Below, one piece after another: positions 4,888 to 11,641 of a DNA stretch of 24,998 bases. Both the position numbers and the translations under genes were made by a program. The notes under the pieces are model-generated. The model worked only from the letters and a program-made list of their open reading frames with translations, was not told the origin of the DNA and searched no databases. Location: IMG/VR virus record IMGVR_UViG_3300032294_000444, positions 1-24,998 of that record; one strand, 5' to 3'. Each line of letters begins with the position of its first letter. The first letter of the stretch is position 1. Source of the stretch: a virus.

Positions 4888-5652
4888 ATGAAACAAAACA
4901 ATATCGATCTAGGTACCTTAATTTCTGCTGAAATGTATTCTTATTCTAATCAGAAAGAGAAAAAGAAAGAGAAATTGAATAAGAATACATTTCAGCAAAG
5001 CACTGACCTTGCAGGTCCTACTGATGAAAATGTTCTGGCGCCCGCGCCAGTTTTCCTTACCGGTGCTTCGCACCCAAGAGCGAGAGAAAACCAGGAAGAC
5101 CAAGGCGTTGGCATCACGGAACCAAAATATGGGCGTCGCCTGAATCATAGAGATGATAAGATTGTTGAAATGCATTTACAAATTGGTCATGTAAAACTGG
5201 GCGACAGACATAGTAGAGTTAAAGCATATCTTTCCATAAAAACTGAAACAGACAACCGCTATATGATTTTTATGAGGTCAGCATTAACTTCAGCATTGGA
5301 CGAAACTTTTCGAAGCATTCGCAAAGATTGTGACAAAGTGTTAGAATCAGAAGCAAGTAACATTTATGCAGAACATCACAATCAAGGTCTGTTTATGGGC
5401 AGAGTAAAATATAAACCTGTAAAAGGTAATAAAATTCTTAAACATCATAGAAAGAATTTGCCACTCTCATTAATATCAGCATGGATACAAGATGGGTATT
5501 GGCATGTTGATTTTTATTTGCTAGACAGAAGTTATACATTTGTTTTAAATGAAGAGTTGTCAGAAAAACAAAAAGTTCATTATAGTGCTCAGGGAACTTG
5601 GTATGATGATGAATGTCCCACATTAAGTATTGAGGAGGCATTCGGTGGCTAA
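4888..5652 (+). CDS. Unknown 254-aa protein with palindrome-rich N-terminal region
   Basis: ATG 4888 is 6 nt behind AGGAG. Residues 1-90 look disordered: a Lys/Glu run (QKEKKKEKLNKN, about 22-33) and a proline/arginine-rich part (APAPVFLTGASHPRARENQE, 51-70). Residues about 92-245 look like a folded domain (IVEMHLQIGHVKLGDRHSRV, RYMIFMRSALTSALDETF, WIQDGYWHVDFYLLDRSYTF) that I do not recognise. The DNA of the first 75 codons contains a 21-bp inverted repeat and five short palindromes and is richer in GC and in codons such as GCG, CGC and GCC than the neighbours, suggesting an inserted segment. The gene lies directly behind the structured leader, so its expression is probably controlled by it. 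The next gene starts inside its last codons. Confidence 0.75.
   Translation: MKQNNIDLGTLISAEMYSYSNQKEKKKEKLNKNTFQQSTDLAGPTDENVLAPAPVFLTGASHPRARENQEDQGVGITEPKYGRRLNHRDDKIVEMHLQIGHVKLGDRHSRVKAYLSIKTETDNRYMIFMRSALTSALDETFRSIRKDCDKVLESEASNIYAEHHNQGLFMGRVKYKPVKGNKILKHHRKNLPLSLISAWIQDGYWHVDFYLLDRSYTFVLNEELSEKQKVHYSAQGTWYDDECPTLSIEEAFGG
4926..4997 (+). repeat. 21-bp perfect inverted repeat inside a coding region
   Basis: The left arm 4926-4946 (TGCTGAAATG...) is the exact reverse complement of 4977-4997, separated by a 30-nt purine-rich loop. It begins 38 nt after the start codon, so the mRNA can form a long hairpin in the early coding region. It may be a processing or translation-control element, or the footprint of a palindromic insertion. 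Confidence 0.9.
5005..5111 (+). repeat. Cluster of short GC-rich palindromes in codons 40-75
   Basis: In order: 5005-5017 (GACCT, TGC, AGGTC); 5035-5050 (CTGGCG, CCCG, CGCCAG); 5062-5074 (GGTGC, TTC, GCACC), itself enclosed by 5050-5055 pairing with 5086-5091 (GTTTTC/GAAAAC); and 5100-5111 (CCAA, GGCG, TTGG). The density and GC content are unlike the rest of the window and recall palindromic elements that insert in frame into genes. Confidence 0.65.
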
Positions 5653-5917
5653 GATGAATTATAATAGACCTATTCATCGTGAGATTGATGAACGCAAAAA
5701 AGATTTTACTGTAATTCGTAAAAAACCACTAGGTGATATGCCAGTACAACCTGCTAAAATGAACTTTGGTAAATACAAAGGCTTTTCATTAAAAGCGATA
5801 CCAAGTTCATATTTAGAATGGTTAATTACAGTTTGTAACGACGATAATCAAGCGATGCGTTATGCTAGAGAATTAGCAGATAGACCAGAATACTTAAGAC
5901 GCCATAAAATTGTTTGA
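5645..5917 (+). CDS. DUF3820/ExoX-C-like small protein (90 aa)
   Basis: I chose GTG 5645 because GAGGAGG at 5632-5638 is ideally spaced (6 nt); ATG 5654 is a weaker choice with 15 nt. The core NFGKYKGFSLKAIPSSYLEWLI (about residues 40-61) matches the FGKYKG...L..IP..YL.WL signature of DUF3820, a domain also found as the C-terminal part of exonuclease X and stand-alone in phages. The role of the stand-alone form is not established; a nucleic-acid-related accessory role is likely. The gene overlaps the upstream one by 8 nt, so it is translationally coupled to it. An N-terminal basic segment (HREIDERKKDFTVIRKK) precedes the domain. Confidence 0.7.
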   Translation: MAKMNYNRPIHREIDERKKDFTVIRKKPLGDMPVQPAKMNFGKYKGFSLKAIPSSYLEWLITVCNDDNQAMRYARELADRPEYLRRHKIV

Positions 5918-5949
5918 TTTAGAGCAATGGATCAATAACAGGTAACTAT

Positions 5950-6339
5950 ATGATCAATCCACATAATAGCCCATGGCTAAACTCTATTCGTATACAAGAT
6001 CGCATACGAGATGTAAAATTAAAATCAAAATTTAATAATATCAGCAAATACGCAATATCCAAGATAAATGGTATTGATTATAATGGTGTACTGACCATTA
6101 ATAAAAATATTTACATAGCAAAAAATTCTACCAAATTCAGATTGCGTAGTCATTTGGATTGGGCTTGGTATACACCTCAAACATTGGCACAAGCAATTGA
6201 TTTAGATCAAGTCGAAGCATATTATGAAATAATGCTAAAGCACATTAATAGTGATCCAAACGTTTGGAAAAATACTGACTTTGAAATGGAACTTAAAAGT
6301 TATTATGCAGAAAGAGTAGGCAGGGCAAATTTAATATAA
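5950..6339 (+). CDS. Unknown protein (129 aa)
   Basis: ATG 5950 follows ACAGGTAACTAT, with a weak AGG ribosome site. The product is mixed alpha/beta with a Tyr- and Trp-rich middle (LRSHLDWAWYTPQTLAQAIDL, about 77-97) and a C-terminal helical part. It has no cysteine, no membrane segment and no motif I recognise. Its stop codon lies inside the promoter-like octamer 6335-6342, so this gene is the last of the small operon starting at 4888 and abuts the next RNA unit. Confidence 0.65.
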   Translation: MINPHNSPWLNSIRIQDRIRDVKLKSKFNNISKYAISKINGIDYNGVLTINKNIYIAKNSTKFRLRSHLDWAWYTPQTLAQAIDLDQVEAYYEIMLKHINSDPNVWKNTDFEMELKSYYAERVGRANLI

Positions 6340-6342
6340 ATA
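6335..6342 (+). promoter_or_regulatory. T4-late-like promoter motif TATAAATA
   Basis: Exact octamer overlapping the stop codon of the preceding gene. Predicted start near 6348, inside the GTAA-capped hairpin (6347-6358). It would produce only the short RNA that ends at 6412. Confidence 0.45.
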
Positions 6343-6346
6343 AAGA

Positions 6347-6412
6347 TGTCGTAAGACACCTTCGTATACCAACTAGGTGGGGGACAGGCAGTGGGGCTTG
6401 TCCCCCTTTTTT
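6347..6412 (+). ncRNA. Candidate short non-coding RNA (about 65 nt)
   Basis: Non-coding interval with three hairpins: 6347-6358 (TGTC, GNRA-type loop GTAA, GACA), 6358-6378 (ACCT with AGGT), and the terminator stem 6379-6406. The start matches the expected transcription start of the late-type motif at 6335-6342. No frame with a ribosome site is present. It may be an independent small RNA or simply the 3' end of the upstream mRNA; no known family is recognised. Confidence 0.35.
6379..6412 (+). terminator. Rho-independent terminator
   Basis: GGGGGACAGG pairs with CTTGTCCCCC (10 bp with one G-U) around an 8-nt loop, followed by six T residues (6407-6412). It ends the 4888-6339 operon and the RNA candidate. 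Confidence 0.9.
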
Positions 6413-6451
6413 GCCTTTTAGTACCCATAAACCGATATTTTTTGTCATTTA

Positions 6452-6459
6452 GATAAATA
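6452..6459 (+). promoter_or_regulatory. T4-late-like promoter motif GATAAATA
   Basis: Followed by CAGTATAGGAG, which carries the ribosome site for the gene at 6480. It lies right after a terminator, where a new promoter is needed. Predicted start near 6465, leaving the GGAG intact. Confidence 0.55.
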
Positions 6460-6479
6460 CAGTATAGGAGATATTTACA

Positions 6480-6899
6480 ATGGCAATCAAGATCATACAC
6501 TACACACCAAAAATTACCAGTGCAAGAACACAATATGTAACAATCGATAAAGATGATATGTTATGGGTACAAATGGAATTAATTCGCTGGCTCAGTTTAA
6601 TGGGCGCACTTGATGGAAATAGAAATCAAGACATTAAGCAAATACAAAGACAATGGTGGTATAAAAAAACCAGTACGTTACCAAAAGCCCGTGATGGGCA
6701 AAACAGTCCGCTTACATTCGTAAGTGGTATAATTAACAATTTAATGTTTGGTACACAACACGATTTAAGTCAAGTACAAATGGAAGCACTAGAAAACATA
6801 TCAGCACAAATGAGTATGTTTGATGAAGCAATTATAGATTTACAAATAGGCAATGGTGGCGGATCATCATTTAAGTTCGCATTGAATTTTTTCAGATAA
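6480..6899 (+). CDS. Unknown protein, first gene of the accessory operon (139 aa)
   Basis: ATG 6480 is 9 nt behind GGAG, directly behind a late-type promoter motif. The sequence begins with a beta-like segment (AIKIIHYTPKITSARTQYVT), then a helical segment with Trp residues (WVQMELIRWLSLMGALDG, QRQWWYKK) and ends with GNGGGSSFKFALNFFR. The aromatic-rich end is typical of a structural or assembly protein, but I recognise no family. No membrane segment or catalytic motif is visible. Confidence 0.7.
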   Translation: MAIKIIHYTPKITSARTQYVTIDKDDMLWVQMELIRWLSLMGALDGNRNQDIKQIQRQWWYKKTSTLPKARDGQNSPLTFVSGIINNLMFGTQHDLSQVQMEALENISAQMSMFDEAIIDLQIGNGGGSSFKFALNFFR

Positions 6900-6909
6900 A
6901 AACTAGATA

Positions 6910-6917
6910 CATAAATA
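6910..6917 (+). promoter_or_regulatory. Promoter-like motif CATAAATA
   Basis: Overlaps the spacer before ATG 6919. A T4-like start would fall near 6923, behind the first ATG but in front of a second in-frame ATG at 6925, so use of this motif would move the start codon. Low certainty. Confidence 0.25.
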
Positions 6918-6918
6918 A

Positions 6919-7863
6919 ATGACTATGAACAAACAACATCAACTATACCCCGACACTGATATCATTAGTTGGAAATTAACTAATACCACTAACATACCCG
7001 TATATGTACCAAATGGTATTAAACCAATTGTCAATCCTGATATTACTAGATTACAACCAACAGTAAATGAAATAATATCTAGTAGAACACGTTATACAGA
7101 TACGTTCTATACTTATTTGCGTGATACCATTATAGGTCAAAGCATTCGTTTATATGGCGAATACACACAAGTAGAACTAGACTTATTAAAACAATTTAGT
7201 AACAATCAAAGTATCATCTATGACATAGGTGCTAACATTGGTTATCATACATTAGGCTTTAGTCATATGGCTAAGCATGTTTATGCTTTTGAACCAAACA
7301 CTAAAAGTTATAAACTATTACAAATGAACACCAAAAATAGAAAAAACATTACATTGTATAAAAAGATTGTTGGTGATAAAGTAGGCAAAAATTATATCAG
7401 TGATTACGATACTAACAGTCAAGGTAACTATGGTGAATGCATGGTATCAAACACTGGTGAATTAGTAGATCAAATCAGTATTGATAGTTTATCATTACCT
7501 AAACCAGACATTATTAAGATAGATGTTGAAGGTTTTGAAATTAATGTATTCAATGGCGCAAAACGAACAATTAAGAAACATACGCCAATAATGTTTTATG
7601 AAAGTCATAACTGCAAAGAACTAGATCAGATTTATGATTTCTTACATGACGAGTGTGGTTATGAAATTTATTGGATACCAAGTCCAAACTTTAATCCAAA
7701 TAATTTCAAGAAGAATCAAGAAAACGTCTTTGGATATGGTGGTGTTGTAAATTGTCTAGCATTACCTAAACGATTAAATCCAGCACACAATTCACAAACT
7801 GTAATAGATAGAAATGATACGCATATGAAGTTTTACGATAGAATGAGTAAGGTGAGTAAATGA
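6919..7863 (+). CDS. FkbM-family SAM-dependent methyltransferase (314 aa)
   Basis: Class I methyltransferase core with motif I at about 101-111 (YDIGANIGYHT, SAM-binding glycine loop), motif II at 121-127 (VYAFEPN, acidic residue for the ribose), and the FkbM signature PDIIKIDVEGFEINVFNGA at about 196-214, followed by IMFYESH. FkbM enzymes methylate oxygen atoms, mostly of sugars and polyketides; phage copies are thought to modify glycans or virion parts, but the substrate here is unknown. The N-terminal about 90 residues are an extra region. Two close ATG codons exist (6919 and 6925); no strong Shine-Dalgarno sequence precedes them. The end overlaps the next gene (ATGA), linking it to the NUMOD3-like protein. 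Confidence 0.85.
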   Translation: MTMNKQHQLYPDTDIISWKLTNTTNIPVYVPNGIKPIVNPDITRLQPTVNEIISSRTRYTDTFYTYLRDTIIGQSIRLYGEYTQVELDLLKQFSNNQSIIYDIGANIGYHTLGFSHMAKHVYAFEPNTKSYKLLQMNTKNRKNITLYKKIVGDKVGKNYISDYDTNSQGNYGECMVSNTGELVDQISIDSLSLPKPDIIKIDVEGFEINVFNGAKRTIKKHTPIMFYESHNCKELDQIYDFLHDECGYEIYWIPSPNFNPNNFKKNQENVFGYGGVVNCLALPKRLNPAHNSQTVIDRNDTHMKFYDRMSKVSK

Positions 7864-8198
7864 GTAAAGAATTATGGAGTCGTTGGCATTGTTATGACAG
7901 TAACAATAAAAAGTTAGTTAAACGATTTGAAATAAACGAAGTACCTGAAACATTGCCAGGACATACAATATGGATGCGTGGTACAGGACCACATACCCCA
8001 CAAGCAAGACAAAATATAGGTGATAGTGTTCGTAGAGTTTGTTTAGGCGTACCTAAAAGTGAATCTCAAAAAATGAAAATGAGTTTAGCGAAAAAAGGCA
8101 AACCTAAATCATTAGAACATCGCAAGAATATGAGCATAGCACATAAACAAAGAATTCAGAATAAACGAAATGAACAAAGTATATCAACGATCAACTGA
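7860..8198 (+). CDS. NUMOD3-like DNA-binding protein (112 aa)
   Basis: The C-terminal half contains basic helical units typical of NUMOD3 modules from homing endonucleases: GVPKSESQKMKMSLAKKGKP and KSLEHRKNMSIAHKQRIQNK (about 60-102), plus a weaker earlier unit (PHTPQARQNIGDSVRR). The N-terminal 45 residues (ELWSRWHCYDSNNKKLVKRF) show no GIY-YIG or HNH nuclease signature, so this is either a stand-alone DNA-binding protein or the remnant of a homing endonuclease. It starts inside the stop of the methyltransferase gene and its 3' end overlaps the next gene by 29 nt. Confidence 0.65.
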   Translation: MSKELWSRWHCYDSNNKKLVKRFEINEVPETLPGHTIWMRGTGPHTPQARQNIGDSVRRVCLGVPKSESQKMKMSLAKKGKPKSLEHRKNMSIAHKQRIQNKRNEQSISTIN

Positions 8199-8475
8199 TG
8201 GCAAGTGGGTAGTATCGGCTTATAAATGTACACTTTGTGAAAAGTATATTTTACCAAAAGACGTTGATAAACATGAAAAAAAGTGTAAACCAATAAATAC
8301 TAAACAAAAGGAAACTATTATGCCAATTCAGCGTATTATGAAAAACGGAACCCCTTACTATCGTTATGGTAATGAAGGCAAATTATACCGCGAAAAGAAA
8401 GATGCAGAAAAGCAAGCACAAGCAATACATGCAAGTGGGTACAAAGAACAAAAGAAGGAACAAGTAAAGAAATGA
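8170..8475 (+). CDS. Zinc-finger protein fused to a small basic domain (101 aa)
   Basis: Residues 20-39 form a C-x2-C-x11-H-x3-C zinc site (CTLCEKY...DKHEKKC). From Met51 (base 8320) a second module follows, MPIQRIMKNGTPYYRYGNEGK, of the short type found as an independent small protein in many phages (a PxYxxGxxGK... core). That internal ATG has its own AAGGAA ribosome site at 8308-8313 and an AATAAATA motif at 8292-8299, so a 51-aa product may also be made alone. A nucleic-acid-binding role is likely; the target is unknown. Both ends overlap neighbouring genes. Confidence 0.65.
   Translation: MNKVYQRSTDGKWVVSAYKCTLCEKYILPKDVDKHEKKCKPINTKQKETIMPIQRIMKNGTPYYRYGNEGKLYREKKDAEKQAQAIHASGYKEQKKEQVKK
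8292..8299 (+). promoter_or_regulatory. Promoter-like motif AATAAATA inside a gene
   Basis: Followed by CTAAAC and then AAGGAA and the in-frame ATG 8320. The order motif, short leader, ribosome site, start codon is the same as at 17034, which supports an internal transcript; chance is possible because it is in a Lys/Asn-rich coding region. Confidence 0.3.
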
Positions 8476-8786
8476 GTGAAATACAGTATACCTATAAATT
8501 AATAAAAGGTGCCGACAATACATTATTCGTTAGTGTAGTTCCATTAATGAATGATATTCAATTGTCAATAGAAAAAATGTATGACATAAACATCGATGGT
8601 CTTTCAGATGACGATAAACAAATTTTTGATCTTAAAATACTTGGATTAAAAACTGTTTATGAATTCTTAGGTGCATTGGTAATGGAACAAACACTTAAAG
8701 ATAAAAATAAAGAACTTACTGGTGATATTTCACTTAATACAACTAGTAACTATACACTAGTAGGTGCAAGTCCAAAGGTGCATTAA
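8472..8786 (+). CDS. Unknown acidic protein (104 aa)
   Basis: Starts with an ATGA overlap with the zinc-finger gene. The first about 80 residues (EIQYTYKLIKGADNTLFVSV, then LSIEKMYDINIDGLSDDDKQ and LKTVYEFLGALVMEQTLK) look like a small folded alpha/beta domain, and the last 20 are Ser/Thr-rich. No membrane segment or catalytic motif is visible. It is part of a run of small overlapping genes leading to the terminase, in a position where phages often carry unknown packaging accessories. Confidence 0.65.
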   Translation: MSEIQYTYKLIKGADNTLFVSVVPLMNDIQLSIEKMYDINIDGLSDDDKQIFDLKILGLKTVYEFLGALVMEQTLKDKNKELTGDISLNTTSNYTLVGASPKVH

Positions 8787-8787
8787 T

Positions 8788-9156
8788 ATGAGCGAATTCA
8801 AAACTATCATAGATAAACCAATCATAGTTAGTCATATAAAGAATTTTGATAAAATGACTACTGAGTTAAGCAAATACATGCGAGATGATGAGATAGACAA
8901 GTGTATAGGTTTTATGCACACACTACGTGATACCAAGCACGACATTAATCCTAGCCCAAGTGATTGCAAAACACAATTAGAAATCATGCTCGGTAAAGAT
9001 CGCTTTTTAGAATTAACACAAGCATGGGGTAAAGAAAATCAAAAATTCTTAACCGTGTTTGGCACACTCAAATATAAAGAAAAAGCAACTGGCAAATATT
9101 ATGACGGATTAGACCCAGAAGATAATCCTAATGATTACGAAAAAGTCTATATATGA
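8788..9156 (+). CDS. Unknown protein (122 aa)
   Basis: I start it at ATG 8788, 8 nt behind AAAGG, and not at the in-frame GTG 8764, which would overlap the upstream gene. The protein is charged and mostly helical (FDKMTTELSKYMRDDEIDKC, FMHTLRDTKHDINPSPSDCK) with an acidic C-terminus (DGLDPEDNPNDYEKVYI). I do not recognise a family. It overlaps the next gene by ATGA. Confidence 0.65.
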   Translation: MSEFKTIIDKPIIVSHIKNFDKMTTELSKYMRDDEIDKCIGFMHTLRDTKHDINPSPSDCKTQLEIMLGKDRFLELTQAWGKENQKFLTVFGTLKYKEKATGKYYDGLDPEDNPNDYEKVYI

Positions 9157-9344
9157 TGGATCCAAAGAGACAATGGTTCATTGCTCATTGTATGTGTGAT
9201 AGTAGATTTCATCAATTACTACATCATATAGAAACAGTAGAACTAAGTGAAGTAATAGAATTAAGGCAAATTCATACTTCATTGCCTAACAATCCAAAGT
9301 ATAAACCCTTGGAAGAACAATTTATAAAAAGGATAGGGATATGA
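9153..9344 (+). CDS. Small unknown protein (63 aa)
   Basis: Two ATG codons stand at 9153 and 9156; the first overlaps the preceding stop. The sequence is rich in His and Cys at the N-terminal side (HCMCDSRFHQLLHHIETVEL), which could bind a metal but has no recognisable zinc-finger spacing. The rest is helical. It is coupled to the next gene by ATGA. Function unknown. Confidence 0.55.
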   Translation: MMDPKRQWFIAHCMCDSRFHQLLHHIETVELSEVIELRQIHTSLPNNPKYKPLEEQFIKRIGI

Positions 9345-9484
9345 TTAACAAATTAATGAATAAATACGAAATACTATTAGCATATTTCGCTGGTGGTTTA
9401 ATTACCGGAACAATAATGTTTTTAATACCAGACTTTCTAATAGGTATTGCAATAGGGTTACTAGCATGGAAAATAACATTTTGA
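9341..9484 (+). CDS. Tiny membrane protein, two membrane segments (47 aa)
   Basis: Coding region 9341-9484 starts inside the preceding stop (ATGA), with AAAAGGAT 7-14 nt upstream. After a basic N-terminus (MINKLMNKYE) come two hydrophobic segments, LLAYFAGGLITGTIMFLI (about 12-29) and FLIGIAIGLLAWKI (about 32-45), separated by PD. This is a small hairpin membrane protein, compatible with a class II holin or a small inner-membrane protein; the location just upstream of the terminase is not diagnostic. It overlaps the small terminase gene by 19 nt. Confidence 0.6.
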   Translation: MINKLMNKYEILLAYFAGGLITGTIMFLIPDFLIGIAIGLLAWKITF

Positions 9485-9807
9485 ATAACAATCAGGCAGA
9501 AATCAAAAAGCGCGGTGGCAAAAGAAAAGGCGCCGGCAGAAAAGTTGGATCTACCAACAAGATTCAAGGTGGTGAATTTCTAGAAGAATACTTTAAATTG
9601 CATGGCAATTCACTAAAAGAAGATTTAGTTCAAGATATGTACAATGCTAGAATGCGTGGTGATCATGACATGTTGTTTAGATACCAAACTGCATTTGCAA
9701 AATATTATTTTAGTGATGTTCAACAAGTTGATGTTACTAGTAAAGGCGAAGCAATAAGTGTTGGATTCACATTTCCTAGTGTTGAATTAAACGACTGGAA
9801 AGAATGA
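9466..9807 (+). CDS. terS: Probable terminase small subunit (113 aa)
   Basis: The N-terminal segment KKRGGKRKGAGRKVGSTNK (about residues 14-32) is the basic GGxxKGAGRK signature seen at the start of many small terminases and related DNA-binding proteins. A helical region follows (FLEEYFKLHGNSLKEDLVQD, MYNARMRGDHDMLFRYQTAF) and a short beta-like tail (AISVGFTFPSVEL). The 4-nt ATGA overlap with the large subunit is the usual arrangement. It would recognise the phage DNA and feed it to the large subunit. At 113 aa it is short for a small terminase, so the assignment rests on the basic motif plus position. Confidence 0.7.
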   Translation: MENNILNNNQAEIKKRGGKRKGAGRKVGSTNKIQGGEFLEEYFKLHGNSLKEDLVQDMYNARMRGDHDMLFRYQTAFAKYYFSDVQQVDVTSKGEAISVGFTFPSVELNDWKE

Positions 9808-11240
9808 AAAAGGTACAGGTTCCCCTTTATGGCGAACAAAACACTATTCTAGCAGATTGGCTCACTACTGATAAGCATTGTGTGGACATAGTTCCTGTTG
9901 GTAGTGGAAAGACATTCCTCGCGGCAATTGCTTTGCCAATATTCGCTACTGACTCTCGTTTTCATAAAGGAAAAGATATTATATACAGTGCGCCCACTGG
10001 ATCCATGATTAAAGCATTGATATGGGAACCATTAAAGCGTAGTTGTATAGAATATTATGGATTAACTGATGGCAAAGACATTAACAACAGTGAACTTACC
10101 ATTAAGTTCCCAAATGGAATATTTATTAGGTGTAAATCAGCAGAACAACGAGAAAACTTGCGTGGTCTTAACGTCGGTGTGTGGGTCGCAGACGAAGCAG
10201 CATTATATACTCAAGACACATTGCAAGAAATCACAAACAGACTTAGACCTAAAGTTGGACAACCCGATACAGCCGGTAGACTTATTGTTATCAGCACGCC
10301 AAACGGAACAGGACCACTTTACGACTTGTTTGTACTTGCTCAACAAAACCCTGAACGATACATCGTTAGACACTACAACTATATTGAAATGCGTTCAGGA
10401 AATCGTGCATTCATATCTGAACAAAAACGAATTATAAGCCCATTAAAATTTGCACAAGATTATATGTGCCAATGGGAGAGTGTGGCAGATATGTTTTTCT
10501 ATGCATGGGATAAAACAAAACACACAGGTGAAATTAAAGATAGGTACGGTGATCTTTATACATTCCATGACTTTAACAAACGAGTAATGTGTGCAACAGT
10601 AGCGCAAGTTACTAAGCCAGGTGATTTAAATGGCAAAATGGAAATCTTAAAAAGTTATGCAATACCTGATTGTAGTACAGAAGGCATAGCAAGCGCAATT
10701 CGTTTAGACTTTCCTAAACGTAGAATCAATAGCATTATAGACATGAGTGGTACGCAATTGAATCGTGATACCACAAGCGCATTCGGTGTAACAGACAAAA
10801 TCATATTAGAGAAATATGGTTTTACTATTGTCAATAACCGCAAGAGCAATCCATTAGTATCAGACACTGACAATACAAGTAACGCATTTATTGCTAGAGG
10901 TGGACTTGTTGTGCAACCCGATGATAAATTTTTGCTTGAAGCATTAGGAACATACCACTATGAAGATGCCTCACGCAAACGTTTAGTAAAGTATACTGAA
11001 CAAAAATATGCACACATCGACGGTTTAGGAGATTGTATTCGTTATGGAATACATTATCTATTCCCAATCGTTCATGAAAGTATAGGAATACCTGAATACG
11101 TTGGTATGGATCCACGATTAATAAGACAATCTAGACCAGGAGTACAACACATGCCTGATAGTCCACTATATCCTGGTGGGCCAACGATGGAAGAAATATT
11201 AGGTATGACAGACGAAAAAGATTACCAAATTTGGAGTTGA
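9804..11240 (+). CDS. terL: Terminase large subunit (478 aa)
   Basis: DNA-packaging motor. ATPase part: Walker A VGSGKT at 32-37 (preceded by HCVDIVP), Walker B VGVWVADEA at 124-132 with Asp130/Glu131, and coupling motif ISTPNG at 163-168. Nuclease part (RNase H fold): candidate acidic residues Asp256 (FHDFN), Asp313 (IIDMSG) and Asp406/Asp410 (HIDGLGD). The order and length match phage large terminases. It docks on the portal and drives ATP-powered packaging and cutting of concatemers. The start overlaps the small subunit by ATGA. An HNH endonuclease separates it from the portal gene. Confidence 0.9.
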   Translation: MKKVQVPLYGEQNTILADWLTTDKHCVDIVPVGSGKTFLAAIALPIFATDSRFHKGKDIIYSAPTGSMIKALIWEPLKRSCIEYYGLTDGKDINNSELTIKFPNGIFIRCKSAEQRENLRGLNVGVWVADEAALYTQDTLQEITNRLRPKVGQPDTAGRLIVISTPNGTGPLYDLFVLAQQNPERYIVRHYNYIEMRSGNRAFISEQKRIISPLKFAQDYMCQWESVADMFFYAWDKTKHTGEIKDRYGDLYTFHDFNKRVMCATVAQVTKPGDLNGKMEILKSYAIPDCSTEGIASAIRLDFPKRRINSIIDMSGTQLNRDTTSAFGVTDKIILEKYGFTIVNNRKSNPLVSDTDNTSNAFIARGGLVVQPDDKFLLEALGTYHYEDASRKRLVKYTEQKYAHIDGLGDCIRYGIHYLFPIVHESIGIPEYVGMDPRLIRQSRPGVQHMPDSPLYPGGPTMEEILGMTDEKDYQIWS

Positions 11241-11243
11241 GAG

Positions 11244-11639
11244 ATGAGAACAATAGAAGAAAAATTAAATAGGCGTAAATCAATCGTTAATGATTGCTGG
11301 GTATGGACAGGTTGCGCAAATAACGTAGGTTATGGTATGTTGCGTGTTAAAAGTAAAATGCGTTTAGTACACAGGGTTAGTTATGAACACCATATTGGTC
11401 CTATACCTGATGGCGCATATGTATGTCACAGTTGTTATAATTACAAGTGTTTCAATCCTGCGCATTTATACCTTGCTACTAAAAAAGAAAACGTTCGAAG
11501 AATGGTAGATGATAATAGGCACATTGGTAGGCATCGTGCTTACAAACCTGTACAAGTTACCTGCACACACTGTGATAAGACCATGAGTTATCATATGTTT
11601 GTACGATGGCATGGTGACAATTGTAGAAACAAACACTAA
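11244..11639 (+). CDS. HNH endonuclease (131 aa)
   Basis: HNH_3-type signature: CWVWTG...GYGML at about 18-32, HRVSYEHHIGPIPDGAYVCH at 43-62, and CFNPAHL at 69-75, with the catalytic His62, Asn71 and His74 as best candidates. The C-terminus adds a second zinc-like site, CTHCDK with later His and Cys residues. Such genes next to terminases are common; some act as nicking partners in packaging and others as homing endonucleases that spread themselves. It follows terL by 3 nt with GGAG-like bases (TTGGAGTTGAGAG) in front. A cos- or pac-related nicking role is possible but cannot be shown here. Confidence 0.85.
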   Translation: MRTIEEKLNRRKSIVNDCWVWTGCANNVGYGMLRVKSKMRLVHRVSYEHHIGPIPDGAYVCHSCYNYKCFNPAHLYLATKKENVRRMVDDNRHIGRHRAYKPVQVTCTHCDKTMSYHMFVRWHGDNCRNKH

Positions 11640-11641
11640 AG

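Noticed and set aside
6303-6533. Minus-strand frame with CPPPSW segment
   Set aside because: It runs across a terminator and two genes' ends and has no ribosome site.
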